From the NCBI GenBank assembly GCA_028383305.1, contig JAOEVD010000006.1:10001-74000 (forward strand): a stretch of 64,000 nt of DNA, read 5' to 3'. Origin of the DNA: Candidatus Puniceispirillum sp. (GTDB lineage: Bacteria > Pseudomonadota > Alphaproteobacteria > Puniceispirillales > Puniceispirillaceae). Position numbers and translations under genes: made by a program. Positions 38,082 to 49,788 of this stretch are shown here, piece by piece. Each line of letters begins with the position of its first letter. Position 1 is the first letter of the stretch. The notes under the pieces were generated by a model. That model searched no databases and was not told the DNA's origin. It saw only the letters and a program-made list of their open reading frames with translations.

Positions 38082-40910
38082 ATGCAGAATTCAACTTCCA
38101 TATCGCTTCCCGATCTTCATGGCGTGCCGGTCTTCTATCCGCATGGTACTCAGCTGATCTGGATCAGCCATAATGGCGAGATCACCCAACCAAATCGTGC
38201 GACCATCGCCGCCGAGCTGGCCTTGGGCATTGTGCTGCTATGCCACCGCCACTGGAGCAGCGCTCGTGCCGGTGTCGAGATTGATCATTATCTTGATGTG
38301 ATGGAATTATTCGCCTTTGTCAGGCCAGCGCGGTTTGCCCTACCAACACCCACTGGCCTTGCCCAGCAGGTTGGCCTTGCGCGGCCACAAAATGGCGAAG
38401 ACATGGCAACCCTATTGCCGCAAATTGCCTTTACGCTTCTTGACGAATTGGCAAATGCGCCTGATGCAGCCCGCCAAGAAGCCGGACAGATCGCCACGAT
38501 GATGACGTCTGGCGGCTGGAATTGGGGGCCGTATATTCTGCGTCATCTTGACCTGCCTCAACCTGCCGCCGGCCCGCCTGATAGCCGGCTTGCGGTAATC
38601 TGGAACCGGCTTGCCGATTACACTGATTACACCCCGCAAACCGAAGCTGGCACCCAGCCAATTTTGCCTGATGATGCACGCCAGCGACTTGCTGAAATGC
38701 TTGGTGGCAATGCTGAATTGCGCCTGCCGCAGGCCGATTATGCCGCTGCGGTTACCGCCAGCTTTGACCGGCCAGATGCAGGTCCAAGTCCGGCAATGGT
38801 GCTTGCCGAGGCGGGTACTGGCACTGGCAAAACCCTTGGCTATCTGGCACCAGCTACCCTATGGGCAGAAAAAAATGGCGGCACGGTCTGGGTGTCAACC
38901 TATACGCGAACACTTCAGCATCAAATCGCTGATGAATTGACGCGCCTCTATCCCGATGCCAATACCCGCGCCAGCAAAGTGGTGATCCGCAAGGGGCGTG
39001 AAAATTACCTTTGCCTTTTAAATCTTGAAGAAGCCTTGGCGCAAATGCCTGGGCGGCCACGTCATGCCACCGCGCTTGGGCTAATGGCACGATGGGCCAG
39101 CGTGACGCGTGATGGCGATCTTACCGGTTCTAGCTTTCCAGCATGGCTACTTGATCTGCTTGGTCGTGGACAGACTGTCGGGCTGGCAGACCGGCGCGGC
39201 GAATGTATCCATGCTGCCTGTACGCATTATAATCGCTGCTTCGTTGAAAAATCGATCCGCGGGGCGAAACGCGCCGATATTGTTGTCACGAATCATGCGC
39301 TGGTGATAGTGCAGGCGGCGTATGGCGGTAAAGATGATCGGCGCACCCCAACACGTTATGTGTTTGACGAGGGACATCATGTTTTTGACGCAGCTGATAG
39401 TGCATTTTCAGCCTATCTAAGCGGGCGTGAAGCGGCCGAGCTGCGGCATTGGGTTCGCGGTGCCGAAGACGGGCGTCGGGGCCGTGCCCGCGGGTTGAAA
39501 CGACGGCTTGAAGATATTGTTGCAGGCGATGATAACGCGCTTGCCTATATTGAAGCGGCTCTTGAAGCGGCACGCGCCCTTCCCGGACAGGGATGGGAAA
39601 ACCGCCTGTCATCATCGCAACCGCTTGGCAATGGTGAAACTTTTTTCATGCATCTTCGCGCTGCGCTTTATCTTCGGGTTGGCGATCCGGATAGTCTTTA
39701 TGATCTTCAATGCGAACTGTATCCCGCCCCTGATAATGTGGTCGCTGCGGCGCGTGATTTTGGCAGTGCGCTGGCAACACTTGCCGTGCCTTTGACGCGG
39801 TTACTCAATTGGCTTGTCAAACATCTTGATGATAGTGCCGATCAATTGGACAGCAGCCAGCGGGCGCGGATCGAAGGGGCAATTCGCGGCTTGGAATTAC
39901 GTGCTGGCGGGCCGCTTGGTGCTTGGCAAACGATGCTTGCCGATGTTGATGGCGGGGCGCGCGACGGCTTTGTTGACTGGATGCAGATCGACCGGATGGA
40001 TGGTCAAGATCGTGATGTCGGGCTGGCTCGGCACTGGCTTGATCCCACCATTCCCTTTGCCCATAGCGTTCTGGATACGGCGCATGGCGTCACCATAACA
40101 TCGGCAACTTTGCAAGATTATGCCGCCCCGCGTCAAACAGTCGATCTGGCGAGTAATGCTGAATCCAGCACTGATGCAACAACCAGCCGCATGAGTGGCA
40201 AACCACCGCATGATAGCTGGCAATCGGCAATTACGCTAACTGGTGCAGCGCATATGGATCATGCGGCCATGCGGGTCAGTTTTTCATCGCCTTTCGATTA
40301 TGCGAATCAAACCCGCATTTTGGTAGTGAATGACCTTGATCGTGAACGCCCCGAAGCCACCGCAAGCGCAATGGCGGCTTTGATGATTGCCGCCGGCGGT
40401 GGCGGGCTTGGGCTATTTACCGCCATTCGCCGATTGCGCGCTGTTTATCCGGCCTTGGCAAGCCGGTTGGAAGCCGCCGAAATACCGATTTATGCCCAGC
40501 ATATTGACCAAATGAATTTACAAACCCTACTTGCCATGTTTCGCGAAGATCCGGAAAGCTGCCTTCTTGGCACTGATGCGGTGCGCGACGGCATCGATGT
40601 TCCAGGCGCCGCGCTTCGGCTCATTGTGTTTGACCGGATGCCATGGCCGCGAAGCGATATTCTGTTTTCGGCTCGTGCCAAATGGCAGGGGCGCGAAGCC
40701 TGGACCGAACGCCAAACACGGTTAAAATTACGTCAAGCCTTTGGACGACTAATCCGGCGAAGCAATGATCGCGGCGTGTTTGTGATGCTCGATAGCCGTC
40801 TGCCAACCCGCATGACAAGCGCCTTTCCGCCAGATGTCGAAATCCAGCGGATCGGGCTTGCCGAAGCGATTGCCCAAACGCAAGAATTTTTGGCAAAAAG
40901 CGAGGCGTGA
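38082..40910 (+). CDS. DinG-like ATP-dependent DNA helicase (XPD/Rad3 type)
   Basis: A 942-residue superfamily 2 helicase with an iron-sulfur cluster. Walker A AGTGTGKT at 244-251 and the DEGH box at 429-432 define helicase domain 1. Four cysteines, one in ENYLC and three in C-x4-C-x5-C (ECIHAACTHYNRC), match the 4Fe-4S ligands of DinG and XPD. The C-terminal motifs DAVRDGIDVPG and LRQAFGRLIRR complete the core. The first ~230 residues are an extension (possibly a degenerate exonuclease-like domain) whose role I cannot tell. Such proteins unwind DNA or R-loops during repair; the specific role here is inference. A bidirectional terminator follows. Confidence 0.9.
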   Translation: MQNSTSISLPDLHGVPVFYPHGTQLIWISHNGEITQPNRATIAAELALGIVLLCHRHWSSARAGVEIDHYLDVMELFAFVRPARFALPTPTGLAQQVGLARPQNGEDMATLLPQIAFTLLDELANAPDAARQEAGQIATMMTSGGWNWGPYILRHLDLPQPAAGPPDSRLAVIWNRLADYTDYTPQTEAGTQPILPDDARQRLAEMLGGNAELRLPQADYAAAVTASFDRPDAGPSPAMVLAEAGTGTGKTLGYLAPATLWAEKNGGTVWVSTYTRTLQHQIADELTRLYPDANTRASKVVIRKGRENYLCLLNLEEALAQMPGRPRHATALGLMARWASVTRDGDLTGSSFPAWLLDLLGRGQTVGLADRRGECIHAACTHYNRCFVEKSIRGAKRADIVVTNHALVIVQAAYGGKDDRRTPTRYVFDEGHHVFDAADSAFSAYLSGREAAELRHWVRGAEDGRRGRARGLKRRLEDIVAGDDNALAYIEAALEAARALPGQGWENRLSSSQPLGNGETFFMHLRAALYLRVGDPDSLYDLQCELYPAPDNVVAAARDFGSALATLAVPLTRLLNWLVKHLDDSADQLDSSQRARIEGAIRGLELRAGGPLGAWQTMLADVDGGARDGFVDWMQIDRMDGQDRDVGLARHWLDPTIPFAHSVLDTAHGVTITSATLQDYAAPRQTVDLASNAESSTDATTSRMSGKPPHDSWQSAITLTGAAHMDHAAMRVSFSSPFDYANQTRILVVNDLDRERPEATASAMAALMIAAGGGGLGLFTAIRRLRAVYPALASRLEAAEIPIYAQHIDQMNLQTLLAMFREDPESCLLGTDAVRDGIDVPGAALRLIVFDRMPWPRSDILFSARAKWQGREAWTERQTRLKLRQAFGRLIRRSNDRGVFVMLDSRLPTRMTSAFPPDVEIQRIGLAEAIAQTQEFLAKSEA

Positions 40911-40976
40911 CGCATCGCTGGCTCCAAAATGATGGGCACTGAATAATGAGCCAATCATAATCAAACATGGGCCATG

Positions 40977-41010
40977 AAAAAACCGGAGGATGTTGCCACC
41001 CTCCGGTTTT
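40977..41010. terminator. Bidirectional terminator between the helicase gene and groEL
   Basis: A-tract, stem CCGGAGG/CCTCCGG (40983-40989 with 41000-41006), 10-nt loop and T-tract. It serves the convergent helicase and groEL transcripts. Confidence 0.85.
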
Positions 41011-41038
41011 ATATCTTTTCGATGAATGGTGGTTGGCC

Positions 41039-42700
<1,662 letters not shown>

Positions 42701-42741
42701 TCAATCTTCCTTTGTTTGAATTTCGGGGAACCGTTGGCGGT

Positions 42742-43029
42742 CTATTGAATCACACCCATGATGTCAGATTCCTTCATGATCAGATATTCCTGACCATCGA
42801 TCTTGACTTCGGTGCCTGACCATTTGCCGAACAGAACAAGATCACCAGCTTTGACGTCAAGCGGCTGTACCTTGCCAGTTTCGTCACGCGCGCCAGCGCC
42901 AGCGGCAATTACTTTGCCTTCCATCGGCTTTTCTTTTGCGGTGTCAGGAATGATGATTCCACCAGCAGTTTTCTGCTCTGATTCTGTGCGCTGCACAACA
43001 ACGCGGTCGTGAAGAGGCCTGAATTTCAT
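42742..43029 (-). CDS. groS: Co-chaperonin GroES
   Basis: The 95-residue lid of the GroEL chamber. It starts [35 protein letters not shown]-like as usual, with the mobile loop around residues 17-32 and the [25 protein letters not shown]-terminus. A GGAGGAGA ribosome binding site precedes the ATG. First gene of the groESL operon. Confidence 0.98.
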   Translation of the reverse strand: MKFRPLHDRVVVQRTESEQKTAGGIIIPDTAKEKPMEGKVIAAGAGARDETGKVQPLDVKAGDLVLFGKWSGTEVKIDGQEYLIMKESDIMGVIQ

Positions 43030-43067
43030 GCCCTATTTCTCCTCCAAAAAAGTCTGTTACCTATCGA

Positions 43068-43094
43068 TTAGCACTCACCGAATGAGAGTGCCAG
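43068..43094 (-). promoter_or_regulatory. CIRCE operator (HrcA binding site)
   Basis: TTAGCACTC, 9 bp, then GAGTGCCAG. The left arm matches the CIRCE consensus fully and the right arm in 7 of 9 positions. It lies just downstream of the groES promoter, so HrcA would repress groESL until heat shock. hrcA is not in the window. Confidence 0.85.
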
Positions 43095-43108
43095 ATCATC
43101 ACTTAGGG

Positions 43109-43137
43109 TAATTGGGATATTGGCGCTGATTTGTCAA
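43109..43137 (-). promoter_or_regulatory. Promoter of groESL
   Basis: On the minus strand TTGACA (43132-43137), a 17-bp spacer and CAATTA (43109-43114). The CIRCE element would begin about 8 nt after the start of transcription, its usual place. Confidence 0.55.
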
Positions 43138-43744
43138 GGGACGGGCAGGAAAATAATGAGAAAAACCGAACAGGTTATGACGAAGACCCAAAACCGCAGA
43201 CCGGGTGCCATCACGGGTTCAAATTATGACTCGCGAGATCATTGATCAAGGCGGCTATGGCAGCTATCAGGCATGGTCTGAAAATGGATTTGAGTAAAGC
43301 GGCGCGGCCTTTCGCAAAAGCCGCAGCTTGGCAGCCAATCCAGAATCGTCACCAATCACCGATGGCGGGGTTTGGTGCAGATCCAGAAAAATTGGAAATT
43401 GCGATAACATCATCAATCCTTTGCAAGGCTTATCTGAAAGACATATGAGGGGCACCATTGGTCAGAACAAAAGCGTCAAACCCCATTCACAATTCCAAAA
43501 TTAGGTATTTTTTCAGTTTCAAAGCATATTTTGGATGAAAAGAAATTTAATTTCCATATTGTTTGCTTACTGCAATTTATTTCTTTTCACGGCATTTCTG
43601 GCAAAAGTTGATCGCATTAGGCTTTGGGTTTAATCATTGGTTGCCAGCGCCCCCCTGCGGCAATGCGCCAATTTGCAGCCCCCTTGTGGCTTGATATAGA
43701 AACGACCATATGATCTACCGTCCATTCACTTTCAGGTTGGTTTA
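43138..43744. other. Intergenic region between groES and ctaA
   Basis: About 600 bp with no convincing gene. The part from 43490 to 43620 is A/T-rich. A 32-codon frame (43535-43633, plus strand) would encode a short hydrophobic peptide, but it lacks a ribosome binding site. A C-rich stretch at 43648-43690 is of unknown meaning. The ctaA promoter should lie here. Confidence 0.4.
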
Positions 43745-44806
43745 ATGACCCACGCATCACCCCACTGGATCTCGCGCAATGCCAGCCCCCAAAACGACCA
43801 GCTGGTCACCAAATGGCTTTTTGGTATGGCCTTACTTGTGGCCATTATGGTGGTGATTGGCGGCGTGACACGGCTCACCGGATCCGGTCTTTCAATGGTG
43901 GAATGGCGCCCCGTGATCGGGACCTTGCCGCCATTGAGTGTCGCTGAGTGGGATAGGGTCTATCAGCTGTATCAGGCATCGCCCGAATATCAGCAACTGA
44001 ATTTCGGCATGTCGCTTGCCGCATTTAAGAATATTTTCTTTTGGGAATATTTTCACCGGCTTTGGGGTCGGATGCTAGGCCTTGCTTTTGGCCTGCCATT
44101 TTTGATTTTTGTGATCAGCGGGCGCGTGCCGCAAGGGTTTGGATTGCGGCTTACTTTATTATTATGCCTTGGCGGATTTCAGGGCGTTGTTGGCTGGTGG
44201 ATGGTAAAATCCGGCCTGACCGAACAGGCCAGCGTTTCGCAATATCGGCTGGCCTCGCATCTTGCTGTTGCGCTGGTGATTTTCAGCCTTCTAATCTGGA
44301 CGGGTTTTGATCTTCGTAATGGCCGCGCCAAATCGCCAAAAGGTCATGGCATGGCAAGTCTGGCCTTGGTTGGCATCACCATTCTTGCCGGTGCGCTTGT
44401 TGCGGGCATGGATGCCGGATTGCTCTATAATCACTATCCACTAATGGGCAATGGGCTTGTACCAGTCGAATATGGCGAGGCAGGGTGGCTTGATCCATTT
44501 GAAAACCCAGCTTCGGCACAATTCCATCACCGCTGGATCGCCGCCGTGACCTTTGGCGCGGTGGTTGTGTTGGCGCTAAAAGCGCGCCGGCATGGCTTGC
44601 ATCTGCGGGGCAATCTGGTGCTTGGCGCGATTGTGGCGCAATTCATCCTTGGCATTGTCACGCTTCTTCATGGCGTGCCGGTCGCACTTGGCGGCATGCA
44701 TCAAGCGGGTGCCGTGGTGCTTCTTGGCTGTTTACTAGCGCTTTTGCATGGCGAATCTCATCACCGGCAAACCATCTTAGCGCGCAAAGCTAGTCCTTTT
44801 TCTTGA
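43745..44806 (+). CDS. ctaA: Heme A synthase
   Basis: CtaA (COX15) oxidises the C8 methyl of heme O to a formyl group, giving heme A for aa3-type cytochrome oxidase. The 353 residues form about eight membrane spans, with the family motif [18 protein letters not shown] near residue 40, heme-ligand histidines in FHRLWGR and HHRWIA, and [10 protein letters not shown]. It points to aerobic respiration with an aa3 oxidase. The gene overlaps the end of the convergent aspS by 17 bp. Confidence 0.95.
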   Translation: MTHASPHWISRNASPQNDQLVTKWLFGMALLVAIMVVIGGVTRLTGSGLSMVEWRPVIGTLPPLSVAEWDRVYQLYQASPEYQQLNFGMSLAAFKNIFFWEYFHRLWGRMLGLAFGLPFLIFVISGRVPQGFGLRLTLLLCLGGFQGVVGWWMVKSGLTEQASVSQYRLASHLAVALVIFSLLIWTGFDLRNGRAKSPKGHGMASLALVGITILAGALVAGMDAGLLYNHYPLMGNGLVPVEYGEAGWLDPFENPASAQFHHRWIAAVTFGAVVVLALKARRHGLHLRGNLVLGAIVAQFILGIVTLLHGVPVALGGMHQAGAVVLLGCLLALLHGESHHRQTILARKASPFS

Positions 44807-46562
44807 TCTGTGGCACGCGCCGGATATGCAGTTCGGCAAGCGCCGTTTCGTCAACTTCAGACGGGGCTGCCATCATCAAATCTTCGGCCTTGCCATTCAT
44901 CGGGAACAGAATAACCTCACGGATATTCGGCTCGTCGGCAATCAGCATCACCATCCGGTCAATGCCGGGCGCAATACCGCCATGCGGCGGCGCGCCAAAG
45001 CGGAATGCGTTGATCATCGCTGGAAATTTTTCATCAACCGTGCTGTTTGGATAGCCAGCGATTTCAAAGGCTTTATACATCACTTCAGGAAGATGATTCC
45101 GGATCGCACCTGATGATAATTCCACGCCATTACAAACAAGATCATATTGCCAAGCTTTGATGGTTAGCGGGTCTTGTTCTTCAAGTGCTTTCATGCCGCC
45201 TTGTGGCATTGAAAAGGGATTATGCGAGAAATCAATCTTGCCAGTAACCGGATCGGCTTCGAACATTGGGAAATCGACAATCCATGCAAATCGGAATAGG
45301 TTTTTATCGATCAAATCCTGATCTTGGCCAATTTTTACGCGGGCGCGTCCGGCAAGGCTGGCCGCTTCATCCGCAGGCGCACAGGCGAAAAACACCGCGT
45401 CACCATCGCCAACACCCGTTGCAATACGGATCGCTTCGGCCTTCTCAGCACCAAGAGCTTTGGCGACGGGGCCGCGCGCCTCGCCTTCACCATAGATAAT
45501 ATAGCCCATTCCCGGTGCGCCTTCGCCTTGCGCCCAGCTATTCATCCGGTCGGCAATCGCACGGCTTCCACATTTTGGTCCCGGAACTGCTCGCACAACC
45601 GCGCCTTTTTCAATATTCTTGGCAAAAATTGAAAAATCTGATCCGCGGAAAATATCGGTAACATCGCTAATTTCAAACGGAATCCGCAGATCTGGCTTGT
45701 CATTGCCATATTTCAGCATCGAATCCGCAAATGGAATATGCACAAAATCTGTATCGACAATTTTGTCGGAAAATTCTTCAAAAACGCCTTTGATTACCGG
45801 CTCGACAGCGGCGAACACATCCTGCTGTTCAACAAAGCTCATCTCAAGATCAAGCTGATAGAATTCGCCTGGGCTCCGATCAGCGCGGCTATCTTCATCC
45901 CGAAAACAAGGGGCAATCTGGAAATAACGGTCAAAGCCGCTAACCATGATCAGCTGTTTAAATTGCTGCGGTGCCTGCGGCAAAGCATAGAATTTGCCCG
46001 GGTGAAGGCGGGCAGGCACCAGAAAATCGCGCGCGCCTTCAGGCGATGAAGCGGTCAGAATTGGTGTTTGGAATTCGGTGAAATCCTGCGCCACCATGCG
46101 GGCACGGATCGATTGAATGATTTTGGCACGCAACATGATATTGGCATGTGGGCGCGCGCGCCGAAGATCAAGATAGCGATAGCGAAGCCGTGTTTCCTCG
46201 CCTGAATCTTCATCCGAATTGACCTGCAATGGCAATGTGTCGGCCGCCGATTGCACTTCAAATGCTTCGATGCGAACTTCAATCTGGCCGGTTGGCAATG
46301 ATGCGTTAATCGTCTCGTCACTACGCTTTAGAACAGTGCCGGTAACGGTAACCACTGACTCAAGCCGCGTGGCCTCGACAAGCGCAAAGCTGGTATCGGA
46401 TGAATCGGCAACACATTGGGTCAGGCCGTAATGGTCACGAAGATCAACAAAGACAAGCTGGCCATGATCGCGTTTGCGGTTAATCCAGCCAGATAATTTT
46501 ACCTGCTGGCCAACATTGGCTTCGTTCAATTCGACGCAATTATGGGATCGGTAGGCATGCAT
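44790..46562 (-). CDS. aspS: Aspartyl-tRNA synthetase
   Basis: Class II synthetase for tRNA-Asp, about 590 residues. The N-terminal OB-fold begins [26 protein letters not shown]; motif 2 lies in [24 protein letters not shown], the bacterial insertion domain in the middle, and motif 3 in [13 protein letters not shown]. The family start MHAYRSHNC is at 46562, though the frame extends to 46601. In many Alphaproteobacteria this enzyme also charges tRNA-Asn for later amidation; no asparaginyl-tRNA synthetase is seen here, but the window is too small to judge. Confidence 0.96.
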   Translation of the reverse strand: MHAYRSHNCVELNEANVGQQVKLSGWINRKRDHGQLVFVDLRDHYGLTQCVADSSDTSFALVEATRLESVVTVTGTVLKRSDETINASLPTGQIEVRIEAFEVQSAADTLPLQVNSDEDSGEETRLRYRYLDLRRARPHANIMLRAKIIQSIRARMVAQDFTEFQTPILTASSPEGARDFLVPARLHPGKFYALPQAPQQFKQLIMVSGFDRYFQIAPCFRDEDSRADRSPGEFYQLDLEMSFVEQQDVFAAVEPVIKGVFEEFSDKIVDTDFVHIPFADSMLKYGNDKPDLRIPFEISDVTDIFRGSDFSIFAKNIEKGAVVRAVPGPKCGSRAIADRMNSWAQGEGAPGMGYIIYGEGEARGPVAKALGAEKAEAIRIATGVGDGDAVFFACAPADEAASLAGRARVKIGQDQDLIDKNLFRFAWIVDFPMFEADPVTGKIDFSHNPFSMPQGGMKALEEQDPLTIKAWQYDLVCNGVELSSGAIRNHLPEVMYKAFEIAGYPNSTVDEKFPAMINAFRFGAPPHGGIAPGIDRMVMLIADEPNIREVILFPMNGKAEDLMMAAPSEVDETALAELHIRRVPQIKKKD

Positions 46563-46733
46563 GATCTTAGGCTCCGTTAAGAATGACCGGCGAATGGCCA
46601 ATAAACTGCGATAATCGGATCAATCACCGCTTTGAAAGCGGCGATCAAAAACGCGGCGAGTATGCAAAGATTGCGGCATTGACGCAACCAGCTTTCGGTT
46701 CACATACCCTTTATTCAGGGTCGTATGTCCGTT

Positions 46734-47753
46734 TTATGACGAACGGCGACGCCCACGCCGACCGCGCCGGTCATCACCACCAGCATTATTGATATTCACA
46801 TCAGCCCATGCCGTGCCAAGCGCCGCGGTCATGGCCGCCTCGTCAAATGGCCGTTTTGGGGTTGCTGCCAGCGCGACGGTCATTGCGGCAACATGCGCTG
46901 GGCTCGTGCCGCAACAGCCGCCAATGATTTTCGCACCCATATCGCGTGCAAACAGCGCATAATCAGCCATTAATTCAGGGGTTCCATGGTAATGGATTGC
47001 ACCCTCAACATAGGCAGGGATGCCGCAATTACCCTTGGCCACCACGGGCACATCACCCGATTGCGCCAAAATACCGCTTACCGAATGCAGCAATTCAGCC
47101 GGTCCAATGCCGCAATTGGCGCCAATAAAGCTGGCACCTGCGGCGGTGGCAAAATCGGCAAAATTAGCTGGCATCACCCCCATCATTGACCGGCTGGCCG
47201 TATCAAATGTCATGGTCGCACAAATTGGCAGGGCAGTGGGTTTTGCCGCTTCGATCGCAGCGGCCACTTCTTCATTTGACGACATGGTTTCAATCCATAA
47301 AACGTCAACTCCACCCTCGGCAAGCGCTTCGGCCTGTTCGGCAAAACCGGCAACAGCGGTGCTGTGCGTTAATTTGCCGAGCGGCTCAAACAGCTCGCCC
47401 GTTGGCCCCATTGATCCGGCAACGATGGCACGTTTTCCGCTATTGGCAAAATGACCCTCGACCGCTTTACGGGCCAATTGCGCTGCGGCAATATTCAGCT
47501 CGCGAACAAGGTCTTGTGATTCATGAAGTTTTAGCCTGAATCCGGTGCCGCCAAAGCTGTTGGTCAGGATCAAATCTGATCCGGCTTCCAGAAAACTGCC
47601 ATGAAGCCATAAAATATCATCCGGACGTTCAACCGACCATAATTCGGGCGGATATCCAGTTTCGAGGCCGCGCCCGAACAGGTTGGTTCCGGTGGCACCA
47701 TCGGCAACACACCAGCCTTGTTGATCAATCAGATCGGATAAAATATTGCTCAT
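46734..47753 (-). CDS. Betaine-homocysteine S-methyltransferase family protein
   Basis: About 339 residues of the zinc-dependent homocysteine methyltransferase family, most like the bacterial betaine-type enzymes (Bmt). It would methylate homocysteine to methionine with glycine betaine or a related donor. The start ADGATGTNLFGRGL, the zinc cysteine in GANCGIGP and the C-terminal CC pair in GGCCGTSPAH are all present. The last ~10 residues are an Arg-rich tail. ATG 47753 is preferred to a TTG at 47774. No riboswitch is visible upstream. Betaine as methyl donor is inferred. Confidence 0.85.
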   Translation of the reverse strand: MSNILSDLIDQQGWCVADGATGTNLFGRGLETGYPPELWSVERPDDILWLHGSFLEAGSDLILTNSFGGTGFRLKLHESQDLVRELNIAAAQLARKAVEGHFANSGKRAIVAGSMGPTGELFEPLGKLTHSTAVAGFAEQAEALAEGGVDVLWIETMSSNEEVAAAIEAAKPTALPICATMTFDTASRSMMGVMPANFADFATAAGASFIGANCGIGPAELLHSVSGILAQSGDVPVVAKGNCGIPAYVEGAIHYHGTPELMADYALFARDMGAKIIGGCCGTSPAHVAAMTVALAATPKRPFDEAAMTAALGTAWADVNINNAGGDDRRGRRGRRRSS

Positions 47754-47830
47754 TGCTTTCGGGTTCCTTGCCAATCGGTGCGGTGACTATTAACCGGCCA
47801 CTACCCCCCCATCACATCGTCCGTGACAGG

Positions 47831-48076
47831 CTAGACGCTAAGACGTTTCAAATTGCGCCGTGAAGGGCGCCGTGTAACGCCTGTTACCTTTGCCCGCCGA
47901 TCGCGAAGAATATCCAGCAAAACCAGCTGATCATCTTGATCCATGCTTCGCCATGCGGCAATTTCAGCGCGCGTCCGGTAACAGCCAAGACAAACCCCGT
48001 CCTGCGGATCCATCTGACAGATCGACACACAAGGCGATGGCAGTTTGGTTACAGCAGGTTTGTCAGAAGAGGCCAT
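47831..48076 (-). CDS. DUF1289 domain-containing protein
   Basis: An 81-residue protein with the short cysteine motif SPCVSICQMDPQDGVCLGCYRT, expected to bind metal or an iron-sulfur cluster, followed by the EIAAWRSMD segment. Function unknown; the family is widespread in Proteobacteria. It lies between the DJ-1-like gene and the homocysteine methyltransferase on the same strand, with 22 and 77 bp gaps. Confidence 0.88.
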   Translation of the reverse strand: MASSDKPAVTKLPSPCVSICQMDPQDGVCLGCYRTRAEIAAWRSMDQDDQLVLLDILRDRRAKVTGVTRRPSRRNLKRLSV

Positions 48077-48098
48077 ATCGGTCGTTACCCTATTGGTT

Positions 48099-48623
48099 TC
48101 AGGCGGCGCGGCTTTCGGCTTCGGCGATCGCCATCACACCATTCAGGGCTGATAGCTCATCAAGCTGTTCCGATGTTGCCAATACTGTCACAAGATTACG
48201 GTCAATAACAGGTGTAGAGTCATCACTTCCAGCTTTTGCCCTCTCGGCAGCTTCATCGATCAATGACAATAGCGCAACTGCATCGCCTTGAAGCAGAACC
48301 GGCATATCTTCGCGCAGGAACGCACGCAAAACACGTTTGGCGTGAACTTCATTTTTCAAGCTTTCGACATGGCGGTTGCCAGTCGGTACGATCAGCGCAT
48401 CATAATCAATCGCAAGCGTTGTCGATAAGGTGGCATCGGCCGGATAGGACATGCCCCAGCCAGTGCCATTCCATGCATTTGTTAATCCAGCTTCCCGAGA
48501 AACAATTCTTAATTTCGCACCAGCATTCATCATGGCGCGTTGGATGGCGATAAAGCCGGCCTCATCAAAACCGCTTGCCACCATAATGGCGATTGTTTTT
48601 CCTGAAAAATTGGATAGCTTCAT
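48099..48623 (-). CDS. DJ-1/PfpI-like protein lacking the nucleophilic cysteine
   Basis: A 174-residue protein with the DJ-1/PfpI fold: GKTIAIMVASGFDEAGF near the start, DYDALIVPTG in the middle and the nucleophile-elbow region MPVLLQGDAVALL. At the elbow the usual Cys (ICHG in PfpI) is replaced by Gln, so protease or glyoxalase activity is unlikely. It recalls the C-terminal domain of large catalases, which also lacks the cysteine. The ATG at 48623 has AAGGAG 8 nt upstream. It may share a transcript with DUF1289. Confidence 0.75.
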   Translation of the reverse strand: MKLSNFSGKTIAIMVASGFDEAGFIAIQRAMMNAGAKLRIVSREAGLTNAWNGTGWGMSYPADATLSTTLAIDYDALIVPTGNRHVESLKNEVHAKRVLRAFLREDMPVLLQGDAVALLSLIDEAAERAKAGSDDSTPVIDRNLVTVLATSEQLDELSALNGVMAIAEAESRAA

Positions 48624-48972
48624 AAGAATACTCCTTAACGATTGAATTAGGGTCTCTCGCATTGACGTTTGCGAAGAAGGTTACGATGGCTAGCACCCAA
48701 CCGGTCCGCCGGTCGCGCTTGCCGCGTAAAAATCGGGATTAAGCCAGCGTATACATGGCTTTGCCAATTTGTTCAAGCCTTACTCGCCATCGTTTTGCTC
48801 AAAGCGGGTCACAAAACCCAAAGCATGTGCAAAGTTTTTCTATCATTTAGATATTTGCGCATTTGCAGGACCGTTCAAAAGGCCTAGAATTAGGCATCAA
48901 ATCATCATCCGGCGTGTTTTGCAAAGGACCGTTTTGATATTTTTCGCATTTTTTTGAATGGAGATGAATAAG
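48624..48972. other. Divergent intergenic region with two AGGACCGTT repeats
   Basis: About 349 bp between the DJ-1-like gene and the dienelactone hydrolase gene. AGGACCGTT occurs at 48867-48875 and again at 48925-48933 (58 bp apart), each preceded by TTGCA. These could be binding sites upstream of the hydrolase gene. Confidence 0.35.
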
Positions 48973-49788
48973 ATGTGTGATCTGGAAAACTGTGATACGA
49001 ATGATCTGTCGCGACCATCGGTCTCACCAACTGACCGGCGATTGTTTCTTGCCGGTGCGCTGGCGCTACCACTTGCCACGATTCTTGCCAATGTTGACCT
49101 TGCCGAGGCGCAAGCCACAAAGGGTGTTTCCATCAATCAAACAACCGCAGATGGCCGTACGGTCAGCGCCTATTTTGCTGAGGCTGATAAAAAGGACGCA
49201 CCAGTGGTGATTTTGATCCATGAATGGTGGGGTTTGAATGACAATATCAAAACCATGGCCGAAGATATCCGTGCCAAGGGATTTCATGCGATTGCCATTG
49301 ACCTGTTTAACGGTTCGGTTGCCAGCAATCGTGACGAGGCCAAAACCCAAACCAAAACTGTTAAGGCTAGCGAAGCCAATGCAACGATTGCCGCATGGGT
49401 TGATTGGGCCAAGGCCAATGGCAATGGAAAAGTTGCCACGCTTGGCTGGTGTTTTGGGGGTGGGTGGAGCCTGTCAGCCGCATTAAACACCAAGCTTGAT
49501 GCCGCAGTGATCTATTATGGACGCGTTACCGCCAATGCTGACAGTCTGCAAAAACTGAATGCGCCGCTTCTTGGGCATTTTGGCACTTTAGATAAATCCA
49601 TCAATCCAGAGATGGTCGGCACTTTTCAAAAAAACCTTGCCCAAGCTGGCAAAAGCGATTTGATGACAACGCATTGGTATACTGCAGGTCATGCCTTTGC
49701 CAATCCGACTGGCGGCCGCTATGACGAGGATGATGCCGCGCTTGCATGGGCGAGAACGCATACGTTCTTGGCGGCACACCTGCGGTAG
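48973..49788 (+). CDS. Dienelactone hydrolase family protein with Tat signal
   Basis: A 271-residue alpha/beta hydrolase. The N-terminus has a twin-arginine signal (DRRLFLAGALALPLATILA), so it is probably exported folded to the periplasm. The nucleophile is Cys160 in LGWCFGGGWS, with GHAF carrying the catalytic His, as in dienelactone hydrolase. EWWGLNDNIKTMAEDIRAKGFHAIAID is the family's conserved N-terminal block. ATGs at 48958 and 48964 are in frame, but the one at 48973 has GGAG 9 nt upstream. The natural substrate is unknown. Confidence 0.88.
   Translation: MCDLENCDTNDLSRPSVSPTDRRLFLAGALALPLATILANVDLAEAQATKGVSINQTTADGRTVSAYFAEADKKDAPVVILIHEWWGLNDNIKTMAEDIRAKGFHAIAIDLFNGSVASNRDEAKTQTKTVKASEANATIAAWVDWAKANGNGKVATLGWCFGGGWSLSAALNTKLDAAVIYYGRVTANADSLQKLNAPLLGHFGTLDKSINPEMVGTFQKNLAQAGKSDLMTTHWYTAGHAFANPTGGRYDEDDAALAWARTHTFLAAHLR

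Noticed and set aside
43242-43448. 68-codon frame between groES and ctaA
   Set aside because: No ribosome binding site or family match; overlapped by an equally long frame on the other strand.
46563-46733. Possible SAM or cobalamin riboswitch near the homocysteine methyltransferase
   Set aside because: This gap is downstream of that gene and upstream of aspS. The real upstream gap (47754-47830) is only 77 bp and shows no riboswitch core.
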